A stretch of DNA of 41,648 nt from Nemertoderma westbladi. Its lineage: Eukaryota > Xenacoelomorpha > Nemertodermatida > Nemertodermatidae. The DNA lies in assembly GCA_032718475.1 (NCBI GenBank), contig JAUCBJ010005003.1, forward strand, positions 1-41,648, in the 5' to 3' direction. The notes beneath the pieces are model-generated. The model was given only the letters and a program-made list of their open reading frames with translations. It was not told where the DNA came from and did no database searches. Positions 10,214 to 21,390 of the stretch are shown here, one piece after another. The stretch's first letter is position 1, and every line of letters begins with the position of its first letter. The position numbers and the translations under genes were made by a program.

Positions 10214-11817
10214 AGGGAGCTTTACAATTTATTTATAGTATATGATTCCTAGTTTTTCTGCATGTACCCTATGACCATAACCCTGGATCTGAGGTCAGCT
10301 TTTGCCAACATGATAGACGGTTCACTAGACACCTCCATAAAATCTTGGCCATCAACTATTGATGTAGTTGAATTATTAATTTAATTGTATTATCATTGCC
10401 AATAAAATAGAAATTAATTATACCATTTACTTTTTCATGACTAAATGATTAATATCGATAACATCGCCAAAATACCGGGTACCTTACGGTACTACGACTA
10501 CCGTAAGCTGGACTTGGGCCGGAGATACCTACCCTATAAGTTTTGTCATCCTTGGGACGTTCTCTCACTACTTAAACCGCTTTACAACAGCTAGATTATT
10601 ATCATTACCTTTGTCTAAATCACAAATTTATTATTAGTCAGTGCCAGCAAGTGTCACCCTGGAAGTGGTGCAAGGTACATCGCATTTGAGACTATTAATC
10701 AAGTGTCTTTGATTAAAATCTACTTCAATATGATGTACTTATTGGTGTTTGTACAGTGATAATTTGGTGTGCATTGCGTGATGACGTGGAAAATTGGCTG
10801 TTGAAAAGGTATAAAATTGTTTCTCCATATTATTCAAATCTCTTATTTATTGATTTGGTTATAATACCCCACAGTTGAGGGATAAGCATTGTGCTCGAAT
10901 CTTGTAGGCTATATGTCTGTACAAAAAGAATAAAGTGGTAGTGGAGTTTTATCCTATAGTTGCGGATTAACTATAATCCAGACTGTTTGGTTGAAAAGTT
11001 TACAATTTATATTAATATACTTATTTTTTCACCAGCTCATGATCAAGTATCATTTATTAATTTTAATTAATCCACCATACTTTGCGTACATAAGTATTGG
11101 GAAAAGCCATTATTAGCCAATGAAATGTCATACCAGTTTTAAGGGGAAATCATGTCCAATAAATCTATACATATGATATAAAGTAGCCAAAGTAGGCCTG
11201 AACTCCAGTATATTCTGTACTGGTATGTTGTTAGATTGTTTTGCCAAAAGCCTATGTTAGTAACAGTAACTACAGTACGGTATTGAATATTCTTGGTTTT
11301 AAACGTTTCGCTAGAAATAATATGTATCTCACTTTGCCAATTCTAAATATGTTGCTAATTAATTTTAGTAAATAATTCCTACAATGATTTCAGGGCGTCA
11401 TGATTCCTACTCGTCATTCCTAATGTGTTTGGTGTGGAGAGTGGACTGGCTCTAATTAATGGTATTCATTGCATTCTAAAACTTAGATATATATAAGAAG
11501 CAATAGCCTAACTTTATATTATTTGAAATTTTCAACTTTAGAAACAAACATGCAAAGAAATATGACTAATGGGGTTAAATTAAAAAATAGAGGTATAATT
11601 TGGAAGCAGTGCTTCCTGTCAGGCAGCGATCTGAAGCTGTTTTAACTTTAGGCCTAGTACTGTATATATAGATATACATTTCATTATTAATACACATAGG
11701 CCTAATACTGTATATATAGATATACATTATCAATTGATTCATTATTAATACACAATCAGAGTTACAGATATTATTCGTGTTGCTATCATCTTTCACTTAC
11801 TTTGCTAAATTGTTATA
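10214..11817 (+). repeat. 5'-flank duplication module of transporter copy 2
   Basis: Homologous to 4652-6031 and 22982-24472. Upstream of it, 9745-10213 matches 22550-22981, so the whole stretch from the 3' flank of a type-A gene to the 5' flank of a type-B gene is duplicated. No gene is seen within it. Confidence 0.9.
11649..11756 (+). promoter_or_regulatory. Duplicated TATA-containing 48-bp unit, copy 2
   Basis: Two units beginning TAGGCCTA at 11649 and 11697 each contain TATATATA (11663-11670 and 11711-11718) followed by GATATACATT. The start codon is at 11818, so the proximal TATA is about 100 nt upstream, as in copies 1 and 4. Copy 1 has a single unit. In copy 4 the two units are separated by a retrotransposon. 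A regulatory role is inferred from position and conservation. Confidence 0.5.
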
Positions 11818-14596
11818 ATGAAGGAAATCATAGCTCTATCAGATGTTGATGTTAGTGATGATTATAAATGTACAAGTAAACCTGATGAAGATGTTCGTGA
11901 TTCAACAATCATTTCAAGAAATAATTCCGGGAATATTTTTTGGAGGTTTATTAGACATCGGCTTACTAATACAATCCTGCTGGTTATCCAAGTTTTCAGT
12001 GCAGGAATGTGTTTCTCACTACCAGCTGCATTCTTCACTACCAGGGCCGTCACTCGTGGCTTTAGTGAATCACTTATTGGCGTCTTGTTTGGTCTCTATG
12101 CTGGAATAAGGTGTCTTTCTTACATCGTTTCAGGAAATCTTATCCCAATTATTGGACTTAAGTTTGTATTAATATCGGGATATATATTGGCTGGTACTTG
12201 TATGGCTTTATTTGGCATATTGGATTGGGGTCCACCTGGTGTATCTTATATTGTTCTTTGTTTCAGTTGTCGTATCATTGAAGCTTTCACCCTAGGTGGT
12301 GCCAACTTAGCTTGCTACAGCTTGGCTGGCAGTTTGTATAAGGTGAGTAATCAATCTGGAGTCATCAGACACTATTAATTTTATTGTTATATTATATTAT
12401 ATTTATAGTACATTTACAATTAAAAGTGTGATGTGATGGTTGACCCAAACCTCTCGAAATGTTGCCTAATTTCGTATTATCCATATATTAATACTGACAT
12501 TAGTCTGTTATAATAGCCAATTACGCTAAGTTAATAGTCCCATCTTCTTACAGTTGAGTCTGAGGTTTAGATCAAAATGTGATTCACATTACTTCTTAAA
12601 ATGTACCATAAATCATTGTATTACCTATGCGACCCTAACCATACAATCGGGCCAGAGCATCCCGGTACTATGGGGTGATGGTCAAACTGATCTCATATGA
12701 GTTGCAGCACAAAGGGCAATGTCAGCGATACTAAAGCCTTACGTAGCACTCTGCATTCCATGCTTATGCTAGGCACATGCACTTTGGGGTATAATTACAG
12801 TACAGTACACTACACTTGTCCCACATTGTCTAGCATCGCATCCTTAACAATAGGATTTGACCCACTCTCCAAAATATTTATTCTGTCTCCACGAAGGGGT
12901 TCTGGAAACCGAGACTTCATAGTAGATACTAGCTTGCTTATGGTCAAAGGTTCTACATGGCCAAAGGTCCCACAGGGTCAAAGCTTCCACAGGGTGAAAG
13001 GTTCCACATGGCCATAACTTCCCTCCAGTTGTAATCAACCAATCAGCAATAACCTGGTTGCTGAATCAGCTGTATGTTATGATGTACTATACAATATGGT
13101 ACACCACCGCGTTCTGTACTGTGTACCTTAATGGTCAGAGCCACCACCACTACTCTTGTACAGTTGTACCTTCTAATCTACAACCAGGGATTTCTTAGGG
13201 TGATGTCAAATGTCCGCAAATTGGCCGAGTTTATACAGTGTAGTGTTATACAATATATTGTTTTAGAAATTTTAGCTTCAGTTTCATGATTATATAATAG
13301 TGTATATGTAGTTTACACTCACTGCACTAACATACAATGTCATTCATCAACCAGGTCAATGCTGATTGGTTGATTACAACTGGAGGGGGGGGGGGGGGGG
13401 GGGATCCCTTCAACCAATGTGAATCAAGAGCAAGACCAAGTAAATGGAAATCAAGAACGACATAAAATAATTCAAGGACGACATAATTAAATCACGCATG
13501 ATCTAAATAAATCGTGTTTAACAATAATAAATCAAAACCGACATATAAATAATTGAAGAGGGACATACATAAGTTCAAGACCGAAGTAAATAAATTCAAG
13601 GCCATTGATAATTTATCAAGAATTACAACTAGCTCAAAGTTAATACATATTATCTCTTGTTTCCCACAGAAAGAAAAAATATTTGTTTTATCACTTCTTC
13701 ACAATGCCTTCTTTGGAGGAACCATGTGCGGACCTGCCCTGGGAGGAATTCTATACCAATACACCAACTTTGTTACTCCCTTTGTAATCCTTGGTGGAAC
13801 AGAAGTAGTCATAGCATTGATAAACATAATCTCTCTCCATGGCATCAAACCCAGCAAAATTGTCACTACAAAGACCATATTTGATTTACTCAAAGACAGG
13901 GTATGTTTATCTGCTTTCTTTATGTGGTTTGTAATGGCTATGGCTATGGGCTTCTATGAAACAACATTCGCTATTCATCTTGTGAATGTATATGATTTGT
14001 CTCCTGTAGAAATTGGATCAATGTTTCTTATAGCTCCACTTATAAACGTTTCAACAGGATTAGCATGGGGTGCATTTCTGGCCAGATATCGATCAATCAA
14101 CACTTTGATAGTGATAATTGTTTCCCATTTCGTTGGTATAGTAGGATTGTTACTGATGGGGCCATCACCTTTATTGAACTTACCAGATAGAATTAGCATT
14201 GTGATAGTTGGAACTGCTTTATTAGGATTTGGAATGTCAATGGCAACACCTTATATAGAAACGCTGCTTAAAATATACAAATACCGCCTTCAATGGCCAC
14301 AAACTATCGGTAACCACACAGTTGTGATGTCCCTTGCAACCAGCACAGGGGCTTGTGGTCTGTTTATTGGTCCATTAGTTGCCGGGCCATTGGCTCAATA
14401 TATCAAGTTCCCTTTAACTGCTACAGTTTTCTGTGGATTCAGCATCATTGTGATGATCCCGGCTATTATATTGCTTGTTTATTATAAATACCATGGGAGG
14501 GAAATATTTTCACGGGTTGATAATAGTGAGCAACAAATTGTGGAAGATGAAACTGAGCCTCTACTCAGTGGGTTGATTGATAAAAAAGAAACATAA
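11818..14596 (+). CDS. SLC18B1-like MFS transporter, copy 2 (type B); join 11818-12342, 13670-14596
   Basis: Exon 1 (525 nt) ends AAG before GTGAGT and exon 2 (927 nt) follows TTTCCCACAG, giving 483 residues in phase 0 with the same twelve-helix layout as copy 1. Exon 1 is the most diverged of the three copies, with SESLIGVLFGLYAG in helix 2 and GNLIPIIGLK in the following loop. Exon 2 is almost the same as in copy 4. The C-terminus differs from type A: it ends SRVDNSEQQIVEDETEPLL followed by SGLIDKKET, keeping the acidic dileucine (ETEPLL). This predicts sorting to an acidic vesicular or lysosomal membrane. The intron is 1327 nt and holds an inverted-repeat foldback. No frame damage is seen, so the gene is probably functional. 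The amine/polyamine substrate is inferred from the family only. Confidence 0.85.
12942..13013. repeat. Short degenerate tandem repeat, ~18-bp units
   Basis: Four units of the type GGTCAAAGGTTCCACATGG occur in a row with small changes (AAAGGTTCTACATGG, AAAGGTCCCACAGGG, AAAGCTTCCACAGGG, AAAGGTTCCACATGG). A similar, shorter run lies at 27785-27840 in the copy-4 intron. Confidence 0.75.
13021..13387. repeat. Intronic foldback/MITE-like element, 40-bp inverted arms
   Basis: The left arm 13021-13060 (starting CCCTCCAGTTGTAATCAACC) matches the reverse complement of 13348-13387 at 38 of 40 positions. The arms enclose ~287 nt with no ORF. The same structure is at 27848-28191 in copy 4 and is absent from copy 1. 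It looks like a MITE, but no clear target-site duplication was found, partly because the right arm runs into a poly-G tract. Confidence 0.8.
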
Positions 14597-14746
14597 ATTC
14601 TACTCAATTCTAATAGATAATAGAAGTTTATATAACTGAACCTACCTCGGTTTTTAGAATTATTGAACATGAATCTTGACACAAACTATCTTGCTGCTTG
14701 AAAAACCCAAAATCGCCAAATCATATTTGCTGATTTGCACTTTTCT

Positions 14747-14812
14747 AGTACACCTTCTTGGATCTGAAGAAAAAAGTTTAGTAAACCTTCTTGGATCTGA
14801 AGAAGAAAGTTT
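14747..14812. repeat. 33-bp tandem duplication in copy-2 3' flank
   Basis: Units 14747-14779 and 14780-14812 both read AGTAnACCTTCTTGGATCTG and onward with only two differences. The homologous flank of copy 4 has one unit. Confidence 0.8.
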
Positions 14813-14883
14813 AATCAGTTAATCTCATAATGATGCTATGGAAGTAAATAATTTCGTGCAGTGTAGTTTATACACATCGCCAT

Positions 14884-14889
14884 AATAAA
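14884..14889 (+). terminator. Candidate polyadenylation signal, copy 2
   Basis: AATAAA about 290 nt downstream of the stop codon, in CATAATAAATAG. The same site is conserved after copy 4 at 29655-29660. Confidence 0.5.
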
Positions 14890-15728
14890 TAGTTACAGGT
14901 ACACACAGTGTTTAGAGCATTTTATTATGTTTGGTTTTGTGTTCATTTGTTTTCTTTGTTTTTTTGAAGGCCCTCGTGTTTTAGTAGTAATTTTAAGGAT
15001 TAATGTCGTGATTCAATATTTTTTTGTAGTTTATGGGGTGTAAGTCTCTAGTGTTTGCCTCAGTGGTTGATAATAAATAGTACTTATGTACCGGTAGTTA
15101 CAGATTTTTAATTATAATTGTATATTGTCATTAATATGGCAATTAATTGTAATTTCCTTGTATAACACAAGTATTCCCTGGGTTAATAATAATAATAATA
15201 TTGGTTATTAAAATAGCGCTTTTCTACGCTGAGCATACTTAAAGCGCTTTTATTATCATTACCCCAGCAAAGCCAGGTTCCCATTATACGTAGGCGTACG
15301 CACTAATGTCTAAAGTGTCTTGCCTAGGGATACAACAGTAAGAGTAAGATATTCTCACTATCAATTCATCGTTTTAGAATTAAACAAGAAGGCACAAAGT
15401 AAAATCAATTAGGTAAATAACATGTCGAACTTACAAAACTTCACCAAATTACATGCACGTAATTTATTCTTAAAAATATTTGTATTTAAAGAAAGGACAA
15501 AATCCGTAGGTAATTAATTCCAGATAGATTCTATTCGACTAGAAAATTGACTTTTCGAAATTAAAATACGGTGGTGTGGAGTAAAAAGTTTTTGTCCTCG
15601 TGTGTTATTTCAATGTGTAGAAATATGTGATTGTTAATTACTTTGTAAGTTGCTACTAAACCAAATTTGTTCTACATAATTCTAATGGTTCCTACTTAAG
15701 ATATGAGAACCGGTCTACATTGTTTTTC

Positions 15729-15950
15729 TCAGGTAGATAGATTACAATGATTAAACAGACGATGAATCAAAAACCGCTGCACACGTTCAATGAGATATAT
15801 ACTAGTAACATGGAAAAGTGACCAGACCGGAGTGCAGTATTCCACACTGGGGCGGACGTTTCTAAGCCTGTATGTAATAAGGCTGCACGCACAGTTGCTA
15901 CTAATGAAACAACGAAAAATGAGATTGAGGATTTTGTATGCCTTTTGCAC
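15729..15950 (-). pseudogene. Reverse transcriptase C-terminal fragment
   Basis: The 73-residue frame holds AYKILNLIFRCF, VRPSVEYCTPVWS and SIYLIERVQRFLIHRLF. These match the region after the catalytic core in CR1/Jockey-type elements, where LGxIxR, RPxLEYxxxVWSP and IExVQRxFTKRL blocks are typical. It belongs to the same insertion as the fragment at 16166-16555, separated from it by a damaged stretch. Confidence 0.75.
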
Positions 15951-16165
15951 TTGTAATCTACAATGTTGGTCAAAATTTAATGTATCTGTGTATCAGGGAC
16001 TAAAATCCCCAGACCATTGAAGCTATCTGTCAATTTAATGACATTGTTGAACCGGAAATATTAATTAAATGAACTTTTTCTAGAAAGAGATATTGACAAA
16101 AAGCGACACGTGTCCGGGGCTATCTTGAGCTGCCAAGTAAAGCACCAGGAAGATTTGTTAATGCA

Positions 16166-16555
16166 TCAGAAAAAAAAAGAACTATGCTTTGAATCAGAAT
16201 ACAATTTTAAGTCGTCTGCAAATAATTTACAGTTAACCAAGCCCATATGCACCGATAAATCATAAATATATAATATAAACAGAGTGGGTCCTCGGACGGT
16301 TCCAGATAGCGCCTGTCTAACATCAGAAATAGAGTTGCCATCAAGTACTGACTGGACCCGATTGTGAAGATATGCTTTAATCCACAATAATAAATCACCG
16401 GAAATACCAAAAGAGCTTAATTTTAGAATAAGTTTGCTGTGAACCACAGAGTCAAACGCTTCCACTAAATCAATGTCAACAATGTCAATAGTTTTCCGAC
16501 CATCGAGCATTCTAAACCAGTCACTTAAGTTCAAAAGTCCAAAAGTTGCGAGCAT
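16166..16555 (-). pseudogene. Reverse transcriptase fragment (motifs A-C)
   Basis: This 129-residue frame contains IDIVDIDLVEAFDSVVHSKL (motif A), GTVRGPTLFILYIYDL (motif B, with the usual PQG changed to VRG) and NCKLFADDLKLYS (motif C, both aspartates present). The family is a CR1/Jockey-type non-LTR reverse transcriptase. The altered motif B, the frameshift just upstream and the 5' truncation show it is dead. Confidence 0.8.
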
Positions 16556-16635
16556 GTCGATCTATTTTTAAGAAAACCATGTTGACTTTTAGATATAAGT
16601 TTGAGACAAAATAAATAATCACATGCACAAGTGTC

Positions 16636-16925
16636 TTGCATGCAGCTCATCACTGAGTTATTTTAACTTTGTAGGCTAAATAAAACGCCATGAATGCGCT
16701 TCTATACTAAATTCATGTTTATTTATTTTACTCAATAATCTAGACTACGTAGCAAGAAAGCAAACAGTCGGCCGAAGCCTGAGGTGACCCGAAGGCTCCT
16801 CTTTCGATAGCTGCTCACCGAGGATGGGGGTGGGTGCTACTCCTATCCCAAATGTTACTCCCAGTAATAGGTTAACTGGTCCTCATTTATTGTCCCCAGT
16901 GGATTAAAGGCTCAGTAGACTCCAC
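16636..16925. repeat. Dispersed ~290-bp repeat, copy after gene 2
   Basis: Closely matches 30130-30430 downstream of copy 4. Shared landmarks are AAATAAAACGCCATGAAT, ACTCAATAATC, GACCCGAAGGCTCCTCTTTC and CCAGTGGATTAAAGGCTCA. It lies at the same relative position in both B-type units, so it was probably carried along by the cassette duplication. Its right end near TAGACTCC would meet a tRNA-like B box in the other copy, so it may be a SINE body. Confidence 0.75.
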
Positions 16926-17310
16926 TACTACTACTACCATAATCGGCCTGCTGCATTGAAACTGCACATTGAGTTGCTATGCCGGCTTAACAAAAACTCT
17001 ATGGTGGTGTTAAATAACTGATATATATCCAATCCGAAATCACGCAAACGCATCGTACATTAGTTTTTTTAATGAATTCGTGAAAACGAGAGTTCAAAAT
17101 GTCAAGATATTTTCATCAGAGATGCTAACTTGTTTTTCTACTGTCTGGTGGAGTAAAAAAAGGATTAGGGATAGAGTCTCAGCGGTCAACCTTGTAGCAG
17201 TTAGAAATACACTCTCCCTGCTTTAATAGGAATAAAATACAATTTTAACTCCAATTGATAAAGTTTATGCAAGTAATAAGAAATATATTATATGGGAGAA
17301 TGAATGAACG
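16926..17310. other. Spacer without recognised feature
   Basis: AT-rich sequence with a short (TAC)n run at its left end. I see no gene, TIR or homology to other parts of the window. Confidence 0.5.
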
Positions 17311-17371
17311 ATTGTTTCCCATTTAGTTGTTGGTATAATAGGATTTTTTATTGAACTTACCAGATTGAATT
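17311..17371 (+). pseudogene. Transporter pseudogene fragment left of the insertion
   Basis: About 60 nt match exon 2 around helix 9 (GATTGTTTCCCATTT and onward). A 17-nt deletion removes the end of helix 9, so the copy was already damaged before the retrotransposon arrived. The last 27 nt are repeated at 21391-21417. Confidence 0.8.
17345..17371. repeat. Target-site duplication, left copy (27 bp)
   Basis: Identical to 21391-21417; begins TTTTTATTGAACTTACC and ends GATTGAATT. It is derived from transporter exon 2 and brackets the 4.0-kb minus-strand non-LTR element. Confidence 0.9.
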
Positions 17372-17551
17372 TAATTTAATTTATATCGTACACGAACCTA
17401 AGCACGGTAGAGCATACATAAATAGTGAGTTAGTGCACAAGTAATTACGTAAGTAAATTGCACAATACAAATTTACATAATTCAACATAATTGACAACCA
17501 AAAAAAACAAAAAAAAATGAAGGGACAATAACTATTTAACTTGCTTCCTAT

Positions 17552-18425
17552 CTAGAATGTTGAAATCCAATTATACATACAAAAAATTTCATCCCTAGTG
17601 AACCCGGGCAATTCCAAATCATTTACTAAAATATTTGAAAGTTCTCTACATGCATGAATTAACTGTTCACTATCTACAGGTGCCGGTACAAACCTCATTA
17701 CTTTCTTTACCGTTTCTGAATTCAAAATATAAATAGGGATACCACAAAGATTACTAATTGATCTGAGATTGTGACCACTAATACTCCTACAATCATTGAA
17801 AGATATCCTAGCTAGAAATCGAACACAGCACCTATTAGAATTCATTACACCAGATGCAAACCGTACTAACCGGCTACATAACATAACCTTCATTGGGATG
17901 TGGAAAATTAACCAAACCTTCTACAATATGACGGTGGCTATTATATGGAAGAAGCCATGTCCGTCTCACATTAATATTCCAAGACGTGTAAATTTTGTCG
18001 AAACTCGTGGAATTTGAATTCCAAACCGGGCTACCGTAAAAACTAGTCGTGTATAGCTTCTGTATGTAACACACATTACTAGGAGAAGCAAAATGGAACT
18101 CCTGTCTCAGTTTGGCTAATTTTGATATAATTTCGGCTCTTTTCATTAACACATCCCTATCAAATGAACACTTATAGTCTAAAATGATACCCAGATGCTT
18201 GGCCTGTTGAACCCAGGGTAAACTAATATTATTTACAATAATTGTAGCTACTGGTGGTTTCCACTCGTACTGAAAAGGTATACACTTACATTTGCATTTG
18301 ATGGGATTCATATCAGTACTCAAACGTAAATTAAATTCATTGCAAAAAATATGGCATATATTGATCATAAATTGCAATCCTAAAACCGAAGGGCATAAGA
18401 GTAAAACGTCATCCGCATAAGCCAA
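17552..18425 (-). pseudogene. Reverse transcriptase motif C and C-terminal region
   Basis: Two overlapping minus frames. At 18425 the first starts MAYADDVLLLCPS (motif C with both aspartates), then INPIKCKC-like and QAKHLGIILDYKCSFD blocks, and VWNSNSTSFDKIYTSWN. A frameshift near 17880 leads into the second frame (17552-17893), with RLVRFASGVMNSNRCCVRFL and a Cys/Asp-rich end. This is the thumb and tail of the 4.0-kb element's polymerase. Confidence 0.75.
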
Positions 18426-18458
18426 GCACCCAAAATAGTGTGTACCAATAAAACAACC

Positions 18459-19460
18459 TTAAAACAACATTAAAATATTTAAAATTACACAGAAAAGCAT
18501 GGGTGAAATTATGGAACCTTGTCTGACACCATTACTAATGCTAAATTTAGCTGAACATGATGCATTCCATCTAACATAGCATTCTTGAATGCGATATATA
18601 AATAGCATGCACCTAAGAAACATTGGACAAAAACCTTTTTTCATCAACTCTGAAAACAGCTTGGTCCATTCGACAAGATCGAACGCTTTTGTGAAATCTA
18701 ACAAACAACCGAACACTGGTGTGCGTTCTCATGAATAATGACTGATAACCTCACCAGCCGTCCAGGTACACAGTACTGTACTACTGTTCTTGCGGAACAG
18801 GAACCCACACTGCAAGTCATCAAGTTGCAATTTGTCCCCTTCCGCCAGTAACATGACCCACTCGAAAACCTTTAGTAATAATGAAGCAATCGCTATCGCC
18901 CTGTAGTTAATACTTGAGTTAATATCCCCCAATTTATTTTTTACTAGCGGTACAAATGCAACTGACAATAAACAACGTGAAATAACACCATGCACTAAGA
19001 ATGAACTGAATAAGGCTGCAATATGATGTTCTAGAATTTCGCCGCCGTTAATTAAAGCATCTGAATCAAAACAACAGTTTACATCACTTTTACATGATTT
19101 AAGGTGATACAGAGCGTCATGCACAGTACTTTGGGTAATTATATTCGAGCTTTTATCAGTTTCTAAATCATTATTAATTGCACCATTAATTTTACTTTCG
19201 ATATCATCTAAATTAGAGTCAACGTTTTGATTATAGAGCTGTCTATATATTGTAGCAAAATTATCCGCTATATCACTATCTACAGTACAACCATCAACCG
19301 TTTTACTTTGTAAATTAACATTTCCCCTTAATATACGTATCTCCTTAAATAAATCGACATTCCCATTTAAAGAGGCTTGGAAGAGATTATAGCGCTTTAC
19401 ACGATCTTGTTGCCTTTTTAGCCTCTGCACAGCATATTTATATTGAGCTCGCGCTCTCAA
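18459..19460 (-). pseudogene. Reverse transcriptase fingers/palm (motifs before C)
   Basis: The frame at 18729-19460 (243 aa) contains a linker and the start of the polymerase (VAFVPLVKNKLGDI, NYRAIAIASLLLKVFEW, DLQCGFLFRKNSST). A small frame break leads to 18459-18716, with GCLLDFTKAFDLVEWTKLF (motif A) and SISNGVRQGSIISPMLF (motif B). The next break separates it from motif C at 18425. Key polymerase residues are visible but the frame is interrupted at least twice, so no active enzyme is made. Confidence 0.8.
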
Positions 19461-19694
19461 CCTGTGTTGAAATATATTACCTTGTGAGGAGTTGGGCCTC
19501 CCAGTGGAGCATCAAACAGAGTGCCAGAAAATGGCCTCATTTTTGTATGGCTTTACATACGAATTCCAACCGGGAATAATTTCCGTAGTACCACTACTAC
19601 TACTACTACTATGACCACCCATACTGGGTAATAATACTTTAGACACCGTTTCTATAGAGTCTAAAATATTAAGTGTATATTGTTCCAACTCGAT

Positions 19695-20570
19695 TCAGTG
19701 AATGTTTGAGACACAATTAATATTATCACAATCAGTACAATTTAATATAGGCATTTCATCTAATAGCTCATTTAAATTATTTTTAAAAAGTAATTTGTTC
19801 TCCCCCGAAGCTCTATTGTATATATTCCTATGCGGATATAATTGTTCAGTTGTAGTGTTATGATCAACATTACCAACATAAAATTGAGAATATATTGGAG
19901 TATATCCAGAAAGATTATCTATCACCTGGATGTATCACATTTGAATCACAATACATGTCTAGCAATTGATAATTAATAATGAAATGATCTATAACAGATG
20001 TAAATTTGCCATTACCTGTACAATATAAATAGGTGTAATCCACTGGTGAATAATCCCACAATATATCAAGCTGCAAATCAACTAAAAATTCCCGCACCAA
20101 ACGCACATGTAAGGAATTGCGGGAAAAATCTGCATTTATGTCACCACAGATACAGAGGTTATTGCACTGAGTGTTCGAATTAATTTCTTTCAAATCATTA
20201 ATCAGTGATACCGTTTCATCCAAAACATTATTAATTGATTGATCATCACACGGAAAATAAACATTTGCCAAAACGCTGTTAAATCCAGGTATATTTATTT
20301 TTATCGTAGTATTATAATTCACTACTGATATATACTTAGATATACTTTTTTCCACAAAATAAACAACCCGCCAGATGGATGGCCAGTATGAAATGCTTCA
20401 GGGTTTAAATATTTTGCAGGGAGGAACAGATAATTACAATTGGGATATAACACATTGAACTTAGGGCAGTTTAGCTGAAAATGCTCTTGTACGCAAACAA
20501 TATCTGCACACAATAATAATGATTTAATAAAATCGATTTTATCCGGCGTTTCACACTCGCTCGTGGAGAA
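19695..20570 (-). pseudogene. AP-like endonuclease domain of the 4.0-kb element
   Basis: Three minus frames in a row: ADIVCVQEHFQL (catalytic glutamate region, 20322-20513 and upstream), then LANVYFPCDD, LCICGDINADFSR, VDYTYLY and SVIDHFIIN (19915-20355), then DNLSGYTPIYSQF (19695-19925). The last block is where endonucleases carry SDH; here it reads SGY, so the catalytic Asp-His pair is lost. The frames are joined by indels. The domain would nick target DNA in an intact element. Confidence 0.75.
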
Positions 20571-21286
20571 CTCATACGACTACAAGCCGGTGTTTGTAAT
20601 GGGGACTCATCTGCCCATGCCCTTGAACCTAACGACGGCTCCGGTGCCCGCCTCGGAGCCGGTGGCGGCATCCCCCTCCAGGGAGGAAAGTTCTGCGAGT
20701 CCCGCAATTGGGAAACAACAGCGTCCTTAAACGGAACCGCACGCCTACCTGGTGGAACTTCCTTCCCGAGATCCTTCAGCTCATGGAGAAAACGATTCTC
20801 CATCACTTTAATCTTCTCCACAAAAACTTTCTCCAAATTATCTATTTTGTCATTGATTAAGCTGGTGGTTGCTGCCCCCTCTGCCGCTTCCAACCCATCC
20901 ATTGACAAACTGAAGGAAGGTAATGATAATGACTCCAAAGCAGGAACCGCAATAATAGGAAGTTCGCCTTTCATATCCAGATCGCTAAGTTTTTCCCACA
21001 GATCTTTGAAGTTCGCAGCGGATGCAGTTCTTTCCGGTGTATCACATCGGTTGATAATTTCAAACTCGAACATTTCAAAGAGTACTAATTTAGCAGCAAA
21101 TATATCTTCACTAGTGAAACGCAACATACAGACAGAGGACGCCTTCGCGGCGGTGCTAGATGATAAACCCTGCATTATAGATGATAAGCATGAATTGATT
21201 ATAAATTTTCTTCCTTTGCATGAACCGGCAAGTGCACTACTGGTAGACTTGACAACTTCTGATTGTGTTGTTGAATTATGTAACAC
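20471..21286 (-). CDS. ORF1 of the 4.0-kb retrotransposon
   Basis: An open frame of 271 residues precedes and overlaps the endonuclease frame. It is rich in Ser/Ala, with a short predicted coiled-coil stretch (INDKIDNLEKVFVEKIKV, about residues 144-161) and a Pro/Arg-rich C-terminal part (PPGRRAVPFKDAVV, GMPPPAPRRAPEP). No zinc knuckle or RRM is obvious. Position and composition fit a retrotransposon ORF1 RNA-binding/assembly protein. I do not recognise the exact family. The last residues probably read past the true end into the overlapping frame. Confidence 0.55.
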   Translation of the reverse strand: MLHNSTTQSEVVKSTSSALAGSCKGRKFIINSCLSSIMQGLSSSTAAKASSVCMLRFTSEDIFAAKLVLFEMFEFEIINRCDTPERTASAANFKDLWEKLSDLDMKGELPIIAVPALESLSLPSFSLSMDGLEAAEGAATTSLINDKIDNLEKVFVEKIKVMENRFLHELKDLGKEVPPGRRAVPFKDAVVSQLRDSQNFPPWRGMPPPAPRRAPEPSLGSRAWADESPLQTPACSRMSSPRASVKRRIKSILLNHYYCVQILFAYKSIFS

Positions 21287-21390
21287 CGCATCAGGTCTAC
21301 TACTGTGGCGGTTATTTCCGCCTGGTTAGATAGCCTACTCATGGTGCAGTATCCATACCGGTATCAGGTAACTAGCTCTACTTTACATAC

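Larger units (their letters stand above)
12343..13669 (+). other. Intron of copy 2 with foldback insert
   Basis: Phase-0 GT..AG intron of 1327 nt. Compared with copy 1 it carries extra sequence of about 800 nt that includes short tandem repeats (12942-13013) and a 40-bp inverted-repeat foldback (13021-13387) followed by a G homopolymer at 13384-13402. ORFs within it look random. Confidence 0.85.
14597..15170 (+). repeat. 3'-flank duplication module, copy 2 (type B)
   Basis: Homologous to 29400-29925 after copy 4. It probably holds the 3' UTR. Homology stops near 15170, where a minus-strand retrotransposon begins in this copy. No gene is seen. Confidence 0.85.
15186..16640 (-). mobile_element. 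5'-truncated non-LTR retrotransposon with (TAA)n tail
   Basis: Minus-strand reading starts inside the reverse transcriptase (a QHGFLKNRSTCSQLL-like block around 16540-16590 that needs a frameshift). It continues through the domain at 16166-16555, a damaged link, the C-terminal part at 15729-15950, and a further WN-containing tail around 15430-15600. The 3' UTR (15215-15430) carries paired AAAGCGCTTT / AAAAGCGCTAT segments that can form a hairpin, and the element ends in (ATT)n, seen as TAATAATAATAATAAT at 15186-15202. Copy 4's flank lacks this insert. Confidence 0.8.
17372..21390 (-). mobile_element. Probably full-length 4.02-kb non-LTR retrotransposon
   Basis: Flanked by an exact 27-bp target-site duplication, so both ends are defined. 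On the minus strand it reads ORF1, overlapping endonuclease, reverse transcriptase and a C-terminal region, then a short tail of TTAAA-type repeats (TTAATTTAATTTA on the plus strand at 17371-17383). The coding regions are broken by several frameshifts. The reverse transcriptase style (LLDFTKAFDLVEW, VRWN, NGVRQGSIISP, YADDVLLLCPS, KHLGIIL) differs from all the other non-LTR elements in this window. I cannot name the clade. Confidence 0.9.

Noticed and set aside
12697-13017. 106-aa ORF in the copy-2 intron
   Set aside because: It lies in an intron across short tandem repeats and is not conserved in frame in copy 4.
13553-13669. Reading the copy-2 exon 2 ORF from its upstream Met (MKRDIHKFKTEVNKF) as a separate gene start
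   Set aside because: The upstream part is intron sequence shared with copies 1 and 4, interrupted there by frame changes; a good TTTCCCACAG acceptor at 13660-13669 gives a continuous transporter with exon 1.
15767-15973. Alternative minus frame at the retrotransposon C-terminus
   Set aside because: It overlaps the frame 15729-15950, which carries the recognisable polymerase tail blocks; the overlap reflects a frameshift within one decayed gene.
20847-21329. 160-aa plus-strand ORF
   Set aside because: Antisense shadow of the retrotransposon ORF1 at 20471-21286; no domain recognised.
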